NCBI RefSeq assembly: GCF_029933015.1
Contig: NZ_JAOZOZ010000028.1
Location: 1 to 16,556 of the forward strand
Direction of reading: 5' to 3'
Length of the DNA: 16,556 bases
Source: Hydrogenimonas sp.
Lineage (GTDB): Bacteria; Campylobacterota; Campylobacteria; Campylobacterales; Hydrogenimonadaceae
Shown: in pieces, positions 6,354 through 12,814 of the stretch
Layout of the letters: every line of letters starts with the position of its first letter
How positions within the stretch are numbered: position 1 is the first letter of the stretch
Made by a program: the position numbers and the translations under genes
The notes under the pieces: model-generated
Databases searched by the model: none
Seen by the model: only the letters and a program-made list of their open reading frames with translations
What the model was told of the DNA's origin: nothing

Positions 6354-7121
6354 ATGGGTTTTCTCTCCATCTTTTCCGAAAACAGAGCGCGTTTTCTCAC
6401 CGGCGGCGTCCTGATCGCCGTGGTCGTTTCGATCGGTCTGATCGACAACTTCTTCCTGATCTGGCTCTTTCTGGGGATCGTCTATCTTTTCGCCTTCTAC
6501 GAGGCGATGCGGCTTTTCGGCATCGAAAAGAACAATCCGATGTACGCCTACGCCGCCGCCCTCTGGCTGCTGGCACTCGTCTATCCCAACCCCGACGATC
6601 TCTTCTTCCTGATCGCCGTCATCTTCGCTTCGCTGCTGGCCTATACCCGGGATTTCGACAAAAGGCTCTTTCTGCCCTTCCTCTACCCGACGGCCTCCTT
6701 CCTCTTCCTGCTGGCACTCTACAAGGATTTCGGCGTCGACTCCCTCTTCTGGCTGCTGGTCGTCGTCGCGCTGACGGACATCGCCGCCTACTTCACCGGC
6801 AAACTGATCGGCAGACGCCCCTTCTGCCCCACCTCGCCCAAAAAGACGCTCGAAGGGGTCGTGGGCGGCGTGCTGATCGCCACCTTCGCAGGCTTCTTCG
6901 CCGGCAGCCTGCTGGTCGACTGGCCCCAGGCGCTGATGATCTCCCTGGGCACCTCCGTCGCCTCGGTCTTCGGGGACCTTTTCGAAAGCTACCTCAAACG
7001 CCAGGCCGGCGTCAAGGACAGCGGCGACCTGCTTCCTGGCCACGGCGGCATCCTCGACAGGGTCGACGGCTATCTCTTCGGCGGCATCGTCATGGTTCTG
7101 CTGCTGCGGGGGCTGGTGTGA
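6354..7121 (+). CDS. cdsA: Phosphatidate cytidylyltransferase CdsA
   Basis: The 255-residue protein is strongly hydrophobic with about seven to eight membrane helices. It ends with the CDP-diglyceride synthetase signature at residues 212-238: S212, then LKR, KDSGDLLPGHGG, and D235-R236-x-D238. It makes CDP-diacylglycerol from phosphatidate and CTP in the inner membrane, the entry step to phospholipid synthesis. The length is at the short end of the family (about 265-285). I chose ATG 6354, preceded by AAGGGG with 7-nt spacing, over an in-frame TTG at 6336 that has no ribosome site. It is followed by dxr after a repeat-rich spacer. The cdsA-dxr pairing is common in many bacteria (often within the frr-uppS-cdsA-dxr-rseP block). 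Confidence 0.94.
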   Translation: MGFLSIFSENRARFLTGGVLIAVVVSIGLIDNFFLIWLFLGIVYLFAFYEAMRLFGIEKNNPMYAYAAALWLLALVYPNPDDLFFLIAVIFASLLAYTRDFDKRLFLPFLYPTASFLFLLALYKDFGVDSLFWLLVVVALTDIAAYFTGKLIGRRPFCPTSPKKTLEGVVGGVLIATFAGFFAGSLLVDWPQALMISLGTSVASVFGDLFESYLKRQAGVKDSGDLLPGHGGILDRVDGYLFGGIVMVLLLRGLV

Positions 7122-7135
7122 GAGGCACAGGCCGG

Positions 7136-7203
7136 AAATCGGGAATCGTAAATCGGGAATCGGCTGGGGCGCCCCTTCACGATTTACGATTTACGATTTA
7201 CGA
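7136..7203. repeat. Inverted heptad-repeat array (AATCGNN x4 / CGATTTA x3) around GGGGCGCCCC
   Basis: Four tandem heptads of form AATCGNN (7137-7164) face three perfect CGATTTA heptads plus a CGA (7180-7203). The palindrome GGGGCGCCCC (7166-7175) lies at the centre. The arms are largely reverse complements, so RNA or single-stranded DNA would fold into a long imperfect hairpin. It fills most of the cdsA-dxr spacer. It resembles a dispersed intergenic repeat, but no second copy is in this window. Confidence 0.75.
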
Positions 7204-7237
7204 GGATCATCGTGAGCCGAAAGGATCACGATGATCC
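7204..7237 (+). promoter_or_regulatory. Perfect 12-bp hairpin enclosing the dxr start codon
   Basis: GGATCATCGTGA (7204-7215) is the exact reverse complement of TCACGATGATCC (7226-7237). The ATG at 7231-7233 is buried in the 3' arm, while the 10-nt loop GCCGAAAGGA exposes the Shine-Dalgarno AAAGGA. This geometry suggests translational control of dxr. TCACGAT also occurs at 7177-7183 and could pair with ATCGTGA (7209-7215) as a competitor. Confidence 0.65.
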
Positions 7238-8304
7238 TACTCGGTTCCACCGGCTCCATCGGCACCAGCACCCTCGAGATCGCCGAGCGGTTCCATATCC
7301 GGGTCGAAGCTCTGGTAGCCGGTACCAACATCGAGCTGCTCAAAGAGCAGATCCTGCGTTTTCAGCCCTGCTTCGTCTGCGTCGCCACCGAAGAGCTCGC
7401 CAGAGAGCTGGACCATCCCCGCGTCTTCTGGGGAGAGGAGGGAATTCTGGAGGTGATCCGCGCCGCCTCCTCGGCGATCGTCGTCAACGCCCTGGTCGGT
7501 TTTCTGGGCCTGCGGCCCACGGTCACGGCAATCGAGGAGGGAAAAACCGTCGCCCTGGCCAACAAGGAGTCCCTGGTGGCCGCCGGCGCCTTCATCGATC
7601 CCGGACATCTGCGCCCCATCGACAGCGAGCACTTCGGCCTCTGGTATCTGCTGAACGGCCGCACCCCGAGAAAGATGACGATCACCGCCAGCGGCGGCGC
7701 CTTCCGTGACTGGCCGCTGGAAAAGATCGCCTCCGCCACCGTCGGCGAGGCACTCAACCACCCCAACTGGAGCATGGGCGCCAAGATCACGATCGACAGC
7801 GCCACGATGACCAACAAACTCTTCGAACTCCTGGAAGCCCGCTGGATGTTCGGCTGCGAAAGGGTCGACGCCGTGATCGAACCAAAATCGGTGATCCACG
7901 CCCTGGTGGAGTTCGTAGACGGCGCCACCACCGCCCAGATGGCCAACCCCGACATGAAGCTCCCCATCGCCTACGCCCTGATGCGCCAGGTCCACGACCC
8001 GATCCTGCCGCCGGTGGATCTGCTGGAGGTGGGCAGCCTGGAGTTTCGTCCCATCGATCCGGTCCGCTACCCCATCTGGCGGATCAAGGAGGATCTGCTG
8101 AAACATCCGAAACTGGGTGTCGTCGTCAACGCCGCCAACGAAGTGGCCATCGAAAAGTTCGTCGAAGGCCGCATCTCCTTCGAAGCACTGAGCGGCCTGG
8201 TCCTCGATGCCTACGAACGGTTTGGCGACGTCGATCCGAAATCGCTGGAGGATGTCTTCGCCATCGACCGGGAGGTAAGGAGCTGGTGTGAAAAAGCCCG
8301 GTAA
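7231..8304 (+). CDS. dxr: 1-Deoxy-D-xylulose 5-phosphate reductoisomerase (Dxr/IspC)
   Basis: The 357-residue protein begins with the NADPH-binding motif GSTGSIG (residues 5-11). VALANKESLVAAG (107-119) follows, then the metal ligands D131 and E133 in IDSEH, the flexible-loop region ITASGGAFRD (151-160) containing the family SGG, and the third acidic ligand E202 in LLEARW. Substrate-binding HPNWSMG and MTNK are intact. It converts DXP to 2-C-methyl-D-erythritol 4-phosphate, the committed step of the MEP isoprenoid pathway. It is shorter than the E. coli enzyme (398 aa), as in other Campylobacterota. AAGGAT precedes the ATG by about 5 nt and sits partly in the loop of a 12-bp hairpin. Its last 17 nt overlap the next gene. 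Confidence 0.95.
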   Translation: MILLGSTGSIGTSTLEIAERFHIRVEALVAGTNIELLKEQILRFQPCFVCVATEELARELDHPRVFWGEEGILEVIRAASSAIVVNALVGFLGLRPTVTAIEEGKTVALANKESLVAAGAFIDPGHLRPIDSEHFGLWYLLNGRTPRKMTITASGGAFRDWPLEKIASATVGEALNHPNWSMGAKITIDSATMTNKLFELLEARWMFGCERVDAVIEPKSVIHALVEFVDGATTAQMANPDMKLPIAYALMRQVHDPILPPVDLLEVGSLEFRPIDPVRYPIWRIKEDLLKHPKLGVVVNAANEVAIEKFVEGRISFEALSGLVLDAYERFGDVDPKSLEDVFAIDREVRSWCEKAR

Positions 8305-8851
8305 GACGCTGATACTGCATGGCTGGGGCGGCAGCGACTGGCCCCACTGGCAGGCGTGGCTGGCCGCCGAACTGGCCAAAGACTACGGCACCGTCAGCTT
8401 TCCTCTGATCCAGCACCCCCACTTCCCCCACCTCAACCGCTGGAAAAAAGAGGTCGAAGCCCACCTGGCCGACTTCCGCCCCGACACGGTGGTCTGCCAC
8501 TCCCTGGCCAACACCCTCTGGTTCCATCTTTGCAACGAAGGCAAGATCGAACCGGTGAAAAAGCTGGTCCTGGTCTCTCCGCCCAGGCCCGACTGCGACA
8601 TCGAGACGATCAAAAGCTTCTTCCCCGTCGAGCTGCCCGAAAACCTCTTCGCCGAAAGCGCCACCCTCGTCGTCTCGACGGACGATCCCTATCTCACCCC
8701 CGAAGAGGCCTGGAAGATGCAGGAGGCTCTCGGGATTCCGATGAAGACGATCGAAAAGGGCGGCCACATCAACGCCGAGAGCGGCTTCGGACCGTGGCCG
8801 TGGATGCTGGAGTTTCTCAAAACGGGTGAGATGTGTTCCGACAGAGTGTGA
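8288..8851 (+). CDS. RBBP9/YdeN-family alpha/beta serine hydrolase
   Basis: The 187-residue protein has a small alpha/beta-hydrolase fold of the RBBP9 (YdeN, DUF1234-like) type. The oxyanion region is LILHGWGGSDWPHWQAWL (8-25). The nucleophile is S72 in CHSLAN, a variant of the usual GxSxG. The acid is D132/D133 in STDDPYL, and the catalytic histidine is H160 in GGHINAESGFGPWP, a nearly diagnostic family motif. Human RBBP9 is a serine hydrolase; the bacterial substrate is unknown. Translation starts at GTG 8288, with AAGGAG 5-6 nt before, inside the 3' end of dxr (17-nt overlap), so the two are translationally linked. Its stop overlaps the promoter of the downstream toxin-antitoxin pair. Confidence 0.88.
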   Translation: MKKPGKTLILHGWGGSDWPHWQAWLAAELAKDYGTVSFPLIQHPHFPHLNRWKKEVEAHLADFRPDTVVCHSLANTLWFHLCNEGKIEPVKKLVLVSPPRPDCDIETIKSFFPVELPENLFAESATLVVSTDDPYLTPEEAWKMQEALGIPMKTIEKGGHINAESGFGPWPWMLEFLKTGEMCSDRV

Positions 8852-8864
8852 TAAAATACTTCTA
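8849..8864 (+). promoter_or_regulatory. Predicted promoter of the MNT/HEPN operon, leaderless
   Basis: TGATAAAAT at 8849-8857 is an extended -10 (TG, one base, TAAAAT) that overlaps the hydrolase stop codon. The six bases that follow place +1 on the A of the ATG at 8864, and no Shine-Dalgarno is present in ACTTCT. Confidence 0.55.
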
Positions 8865-8874
8865 TGCATAGAAG
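8859..8874. promoter_or_regulatory. 16-bp perfect palindrome over the antitoxin start codon, candidate operator
   Basis: CTTCTATGCATAGAAG is a perfect inverted repeat centred between 8866 and 8867. It begins two bases after the -10 and contains the ATG. Its position would let a dimeric repressor block RNA polymerase, so autoregulation is inferred. Confidence 0.6.
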
Positions 8875-9163
8875 AGAAGAGATTATCGACTACCTTCGAC
8901 GACACCGCAAAGAGTTGAAAGAGAAGTTTCACGTCAAAAAAATAGGTCTTTTCGGCTCTTTCGCACGAAACGAACAGAAAATCTCCAGCGACATCGATCT
9001 GATCATCGAACTGGAAGAGAACGTTTCCCATGTTTTCACTCTGAAGCGGGAGCTTTCACGGTTTCTCGAAAAAGAGCTGGGACGACCTGTCGATATCGCC
9101 AGAGAGAAGTATATCAAGCCCTACGCAAAAGAGACGATTTTGAAAGAGACCATCTATGTCTGA
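8864..9163 (+). CDS. mntA: MntA-type minimal nucleotidyltransferase antitoxin
   Basis: The 99-residue protein is a minimal nucleotidyltransferase of the polymerase-beta superfamily. G31-S32, ten residues, then D43-I-D45 give the GSx10DxD motif, and D77 (RPVDIA) is the third acidic residue. In characterised HEPN/MNT pairs the MntA protein neutralises the HepT toxin by adding AMP residues to a conserved tyrosine next to the toxin active site. All the catalytic residues for that are present. The gene overlaps the toxin gene by 8 nt. GC content in the first codons is near 42%, clearly below the neighbours, which suggests acquisition by transfer. The start ATG lies within a 16-bp palindrome and probably at the transcript 5' end. 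Confidence 0.88.
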   Translation: MHRREEIIDYLRRHRKELKEKFHVKKIGLFGSFARNEQKISSDIDLIIELEENVSHVFTLKRELSRFLEKELGRPVDIAREKYIKPYAKETILKETIYV

Positions 9164-9503
9164 AAAAATCCGTTTCAATCTTCTGACGCTGCTCGATTCG
9201 ATCGAAAAAATCCGTCGCTATTCAAAAGAGGCTTCCACCGCAGACGATTTTCACCATGACGAAAAGAGCTTCGACGCCACGATGATGCAGTTTGTCGTGA
9301 TGGGTGAAACCATCACGCGAATCGACAACGACTTCAAACGGCAACATCGGGAAATCCCCTGGCAGGATGTCAAGGATTTTCGTAACATCATCGCCCACGA
9401 CTATTTTGGGATCGACGCAGAGGAGATTTGGGACATCATTCAATACCACCTCGATCCTCTGGAGCAGGCGATTCGTAATATACTGGAACAGGACGACTTA
9501 TGA
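9156..9503 (+). CDS. hepT: HepT-type HEPN ribonuclease toxin (DUF86)
   Basis: The 115-residue, all-helical protein carries the HEPN ribonuclease signature RNIIAHDY: R76, H81 and Y83 form the Rx4HxY motif. Y83 is the residue modified by AMP in known HepT proteins. Catalysis depends on R and H at a dimer interface, and the targets described for related toxins include tRNA 3' ends. The length matches DUF86 proteins (about 110-150 aa). The start ATG lies within the antitoxin gene, and the stop forms an ATGA overlap with tsaD, so the three genes are translated as a chain. I see no truncation or missing key residue, so the toxin should be active. Confidence 0.88.
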   Translation: MSEKIRFNLLTLLDSIEKIRRYSKEASTADDFHHDEKSFDATMMQFVVMGETITRIDNDFKRQHREIPWQDVKDFRNIIAHDYFGIDAEEIWDIIQYHLDPLEQAIRNILEQDDL

Positions 9504-10492
9504 TCCTCAGTATCGAAAGCAGCTGCGACGACAGCTCCATCGCCGTCACCGAGATCGCGACGAAGAAGCTTCTTTTCCACCGCAAGATCTCCCAGGAAGC
9601 CGAGCACGCCAAATACGGCGGTGTCGTCCCCGAACTGGCCAGCCGCCTGCATGCCGTGGATCTGCCCCGGCTTCTGGAGGAGGCCAAACCCTTTCTCGAC
9701 GACCTGCAGGCCGTGGCCGTCACCAACGAGCCGGGTCTTTCGGTCACGCTGCTGGAGGGGGTGGCGATGGCCCAGAGCCTCTCCATCGCGAGGGGACTGC
9801 CGATCATCGCCGTCAACCATCTCAAGGCGCACATCTACTCCCTCTTCATCGAAAAGGAGGCCACTTTCCCCATGCTGGTGCTGCTGATCTCCGGCGGGCA
9901 TACGATGGTACTGGACGTAAAGGGTTTCGACGAGATCGAGATACTCGCCACGACGATGGACGACAGTTTCGGCGAAAGCTTCGACAAGACGGCCAAGATG
10001 ATGGGGCTGGGATACCCCGGCGGACCGATCGTCGAAAAGCTGGCCGAAAAGGGAGATCCCGACCGCTTCGCCATGCCCATTCCCCTGCAGCACTCGCCCA
10101 AAATCGCCTTCAGCTACTCCGGCATCAAAAACGCCGTCCGCCTGCTGGTGGAAAAGCACCGGCCCCTCGACGAAAAGACCAAAGCCGACATCGCCGCCGC
10201 TTTCCAGAAGGCGGCCATCGCCCACCTGCTGCAGAAAACCCGAAAAATTTTCCAACAGAAACGTCCCAAAGATTTCGCCATCGTCGGCGGAGCCAGCGCC
10301 AACATGGCCGTACGAAAAGCCTTCGCCGACCTCTGCGCCCAATACGACTGCACCCTCCACCTGGCCGACTTGAAATACTGCTCCGACAACGCTGCAATGG
10401 TGGGACGATGCGCCATCGACGCTTTTTATCTGGAACGCTTCGCCGACGCGCTGACGATCCGGGTTTCGCCAAGAAGCGATAAGATTTTTTAA
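9500..10492 (+). CDS. tsaD: tRNA N6-threonylcarbamoyladenosine transferase TsaD
   Basis: The 330-residue protein (formerly Gcp/YgjD) is an ASKHA-fold enzyme. The N-terminus ILSIESSCDDSSIAV is the first phosphate-binding segment. YGGVVPELASRLH (39-51) is characteristic. The metal-binding histidines are H107 and H111 in NHLKAHIYS. SGGHTMV, ATTMDDSFGESFDK, and near the end CSDNAAMV complete the family set. With TsaB and TsaE it transfers the threonylcarbamoyl group to A37 of ANN-decoding tRNAs, an essential modification in most bacteria. The ATG overlaps the HEPN toxin stop by four bases. No independent promoter is evident, so tsaD expression seems tied to the toxin-antitoxin promoter or to read-through from dxr and the hydrolase gene. 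Confidence 0.95.
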   Translation: MILSIESSCDDSSIAVTEIATKKLLFHRKISQEAEHAKYGGVVPELASRLHAVDLPRLLEEAKPFLDDLQAVAVTNEPGLSVTLLEGVAMAQSLSIARGLPIIAVNHLKAHIYSLFIEKEATFPMLVLLISGGHTMVLDVKGFDEIEILATTMDDSFGESFDKTAKMMGLGYPGGPIVEKLAEKGDPDRFAMPIPLQHSPKIAFSYSGIKNAVRLLVEKHRPLDEKTKADIAAAFQKAAIAHLLQKTRKIFQQKRPKDFAIVGGASANMAVRKAFADLCAQYDCTLHLADLKYCSDNAAMVGRCAIDAFYLERFADALTIRVSPRSDKIF

Positions 10493-10561
10493 TTTTCTAA
10501 AAGTTTACAAAAAACTTAAAATTAAATTTTTTTAATTAAGAGTTTTTTTATCCTATTCATG

Positions 10562-10574
10562 TACAATTTCATCA
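10562..10574 (+). promoter_or_regulatory. Predicted tpx promoter
   Basis: TACAAT at 10562-10567, preceded by T-rich tracts, gives +1 near 10574. The leader is about 59 nt and carries a hairpin at its 5' end. TTATAA near 10615 is an alternative but would overlap the ribosome site. Confidence 0.5.
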
Positions 10575-10575
10575 G

Positions 10576-10590
10576 TCGCATCAAATGCGA
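10576..10590 (+). promoter_or_regulatory. 5' leader hairpin of tpx
   Basis: TCGCAT and ATGCGA form a perfect 6-bp stem with a CAA loop, starting two bases from the predicted transcript 5' end. A stabilising role in a highly expressed mRNA is inferred. Confidence 0.4.
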
Positions 10591-10632
10591 ATAGATTATG
10601 TTAATCAACACATCTTATAAAAAGGAAAACCT

Positions 10633-11151
10633 ATGGCAACTACAAAGCTCAAAGGTAACGAAGTCAAACTGGCTGGTAACGAAGTAAACGTCGGAGACAA
10701 AGCTCCGGAAGTCACCGTTGTAAACGCGGAAGGTCTCGCTGACAAAAAAGTCGGTGGCGCTCAGGGAAAAGTCCAGCTGCTGGTCGTCGTTCCTTCACTC
10801 GACACACCGGTATGTGCCGCTGAAACCCGCAAGTTCAACGAAAAAGCCGCACAACTCGAAGGTGTCGACACGACTGTCATCTCCATGGACCTTCCTTTCG
10901 CGGCAGGACGTTTCTGCTCCGCTGAAGGTATCGAAAACCTGACTGTCGCTTCAGACTTCCGTAACAAAGACTTCGCCAACGCATACGGCGTACTGATCGC
11001 AGAAGGCCCGCTCGCAGGCGTCACGGCACGTGCCATCTTCGTCGTCGACAAAGACGGTACCATCGTCTACAAGCAGCTCGTTCCCGAAATCACGGAAGAG
11101 CCGGAGTACGAAGAAGCGCTGGAAGCCGCGAAAGCCGCCGCTGCCAAGTAA
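10633..11151 (+). CDS. tpx: Thiol peroxidase Tpx (atypical 2-Cys peroxiredoxin)
   Basis: The 172-residue protein is a Tpx-type peroxiredoxin. The peroxidatic cysteine is C61 in PSLDTPVC and the resolving cysteine is C95 in GRFCSAEGI. The TVRAR-like segment appears as VTARAIFVVD. It reduces hydrogen and alkyl peroxides using thioredoxin, in the cytoplasm. AAAAGGAAAA 7 nt before the ATG is a strong ribosome site. Codon choice (GGT, GCT, AAC, CTG, few rare codons) differs from the GC-rich-third-position neighbours and suggests high expression. It is a single-gene unit with its own promoter and a strong terminator. The C-terminus has a short Ala/Lys tail (AAKAAAAK). Confidence 0.95.
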   Translation: MATTKLKGNEVKLAGNEVNVGDKAPEVTVVNAEGLADKKVGGAQGKVQLLVVVPSLDTPVCAAETRKFNEKAAQLEGVDTTVISMDLPFAAGRFCSAEGIENLTVASDFRNKDFANAYGVLIAEGPLAGVTARAIFVVDKDGTIVYKQLVPEITEEPEYEEALEAAKAAAAK

Positions 11152-11191
11152 GTCGAACCTACACAAGACTGCTACATTCGGGGGAATGGAA

Positions 11192-11221
11192 GGCGGGCCC
11201 GTTTCGGGTCCGCCTTTTTTT
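11192..11221 (+). terminator. Rho-independent terminator of tpx
   Basis: GGCGGGCCCG and CGGGTCCGCC form a 10-bp stem (one G-U pair) with a TTT loop, followed by seven T residues. It lies about 40 nt after the tpx stop and between convergent genes. It may also help end the minus-strand operon. Confidence 0.9.
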
Positions 11222-11243
11222 ATGCCCGCAAATCCTCTCTTTT

Positions 11244-12365
11244 TCAGCTCTGATAGAAATTGAGCACCATCTTCTGCATGATCGTGATAAGGCGCGTCTG
11301 CTGCAGGGCGATATAGCTTTCGATCTTCTGCTTGAAGAAGTGGTTGGGGTAGATCGAAAAGATGAGCTGGTCATCCTTTCTGTAGCGCAGGATCGCGGAG
11401 ATTCTAAAGTGCGTCTTTCTCTTCTCACGCTCCGGAAGATCGAAGGAGATGACCACATGCTTCTCGTCGTCGGCGAAACAGAAATCTGCAAGCTCCATAT
11501 TATCCGGCTTGATGGCGAGCGAGTTGACCGCCAGGGAGTGGATGCTTCCTGCGATCTCATCCCCGTTGGCGCACTCGATGAAAACTTCGATCCTCTCATC
11601 CGGCATCACCCGGATATTCTCCCGATCGACAGGGGATTTGTCGATGAAACGCAGATTGGTCAACACTACCTCGGCACGGTTGGGAACGGCGTTGGCCACG
11701 TCGGCTTTGACCGTGTCTGGAAGTTGGGGATGCTTGAAAAAGGTAAAAGGCTCGTTTTTCAGAAAGGCCGCTTTGGCCAGGGAGGTTTTGATCCGCAGGA
11801 TGCCGTTTTTGTAGGAGAGGACCTTCACCTCTTCGCTCAGCGGCATGCCGTTGTAGAAGTTGTAGAGGGTGATTTTATCGTTGTCCGCGAAGAAGTTGGC
11901 GAAGATCCGCTCTTCACCTCCCTCGCTGCAAAAGTCGTACTTTCTCGTACCGTAGCAGATTTTCCCGCCGTTGGCCTCTTTCGACTGTTCCAGGTAGCGC
12001 CGCATGCGTGCCATCAGGGTATCGTAGTCATCCTCTCTGTCGATGATCGTCAGTGCGCCGTAGGCCATTTCGACCCCCTGAAAACGGCGGAGGGAGTCCT
12101 GTATGTTCTTGACCATCTGCACACACCTGTGCAGATGCATATCTTTCATGAATGTCATCAGGGTACCGTCGTCACACAGCTGCAATGTCGAAAAATCGGT
12201 CTGTTCCTGCAGCAGCATCACCGACTTTTCCAGCTTCTCCTCCGTCAGGTCCGAAAGGTCGAAGGCGAAACAGAGCATGGCGAGAGAGATGTTGTTCTTT
12301 TTCACGAAGCGCAGATGCGCTTCGACGATCCCTTTCTGGACCACATCCCTGTCGATCCGCTCCAT
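11244..12365 (-). CDS. GGDEF-like (degenerate) and PilZ domain protein
   Basis: The 373-residue protein seems to have two parts. Residues about 15-145 follow the GGDEF fold pattern (RCVQMVKNIQDSLRRF, YGALTIIDREDDYDTLMARMRRYLEQSKEANGGKI), but the GGDEF signature itself is missing, with DDGTL in its place, so cyclase activity is unlikely. Residues about 160-345 look like a YcgR-type beta-barrel followed by PilZ. R248 and R252 make the RxxxR motif, while the second c-di-GMP motif (D/NxSxxG) is replaced by a degenerate SLAVNSLAI. A c-di-GMP effector role is inferred but binding is uncertain. I chose the ATG at 12365, after GGGGGAAGGG. A longer in-frame start at 12476 would run into hemJ. It lies 14 nt after the hemJ stop. 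Confidence 0.7.
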   Translation of the reverse strand: MERIDRDVVQKGIVEAHLRFVKKNNISLAMLCFAFDLSDLTEEKLEKSVMLLQEQTDFSTLQLCDDGTLMTFMKDMHLHRCVQMVKNIQDSLRRFQGVEMAYGALTIIDREDDYDTLMARMRRYLEQSKEANGGKICYGTRKYDFCSEGGEERIFANFFADNDKITLYNFYNGMPLSEEVKVLSYKNGILRIKTSLAKAAFLKNEPFTFFKHPQLPDTVKADVANAVPNRAEVVLTNLRFIDKSPVDRENIRVMPDERIEVFIECANGDEIAGSIHSLAVNSLAIKPDNMELADFCFADDEKHVVISFDLPEREKRKTHFRISAILRYRKDDQLIFSIYPNHFFKQKIESYIALQQTRLITIMQKMVLNFYQS

Positions 12366-12379
12366 TCGCCCTTCCCCCG

Positions 12380-12814
12380 TCACACAGGTTTGACGACGAC
12401 CATGATGACGATGACGATCATCAGAAGTGTCGGAACCTCGTTGTAGGCCCGGAAAAATTTCCCGCTTCTGGTACATTCGTCACGCGCCAGACGCTCCTTG
12501 AACCACCCCAGCGAAAAGTGGTAGGCCACAAGCAACGCGGCGGCGAAAAGCTTGATCCAGAGCCATAACCCACTTTGAAAGAGGCCGGGATTGAGCCAGA
12601 TCATCGCGCCGCCGCTGAGCACCGTCGCCCACATCGCCGGCACACCGATGAAGTGGTAGAGTTTACTCTCCTGGATCTTCACCACCTCGACGAAGCCTCT
12701 GTTGTCGGCGTGCTCCTGGTGATAGACATAGAGCCGCGGCTGGTAGAAGAGCATCGCCATCCAGCTCATGAAGCTCATCACATGAAACGCCAATATCCAC
12801 GTATAATATTCCAT
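12380..12814 (-). CDS. hemJ: Protoporphyrinogen oxidase HemJ
   Basis: The 144-residue protein has four predicted membrane helices and the HemJ (UPF0093) pattern. H11 sits in ILAFHVMSFMSWMAMLFYQPRLYVYH, with the PRLYVYH stretch at 26-32. LWLWIKL (K88) is in the third helix, and FRAYNEVPTLLMIVIVIMVVVKP closes the protein. HemJ converts protoporphyrinogen IX to protoporphyrin IX in the inner membrane, probably passing electrons to the respiratory chain, and replaces HemG or HemY in most Campylobacterota. Its location beside cytochrome genes fits. The ATG directly follows the stop of the upstream 77-aa gene with no gap, indicating translational coupling. Confidence 0.9.
   Translation of the reverse strand: MEYYTWILAFHVMSFMSWMAMLFYQPRLYVYHQEHADNRGFVEVVKIQESKLYHFIGVPAMWATVLSGGAMIWLNPGLFQSGLWLWIKLFAAALLVAYHFSLGWFKERLARDECTRSGKFFRAYNEVPTLLMIVIVIMVVVKPV

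Larger units (their letters stand above)
10493..10632. other. AT-rich intergenic region upstream of tpx
   Basis: This 140-nt spacer is far richer in A/T than the surrounding genes, with runs of T at roughly 10-bp phasing ahead of the tpx -10, as seen in Campylobacterota promoters. A weak AAGTTT/AAACTT inverted repeat (about 10500-10516) might end tsaD transcripts. No gene is seen. Confidence 0.6.

Noticed and set aside
7136..7203. CRISPR-like array.
   Set aside because: Units are only 7 bp, directly tandem without spacers, and in inverted orientation.
12366..12476. Longer N-terminus for the PilZ-domain protein starting at 12476.
   Set aside because: It overlaps the conserved HemJ C-terminus, its extra residues are Arg/His/Gly-rich, and a good ribosome site precedes the ATG at 12365.
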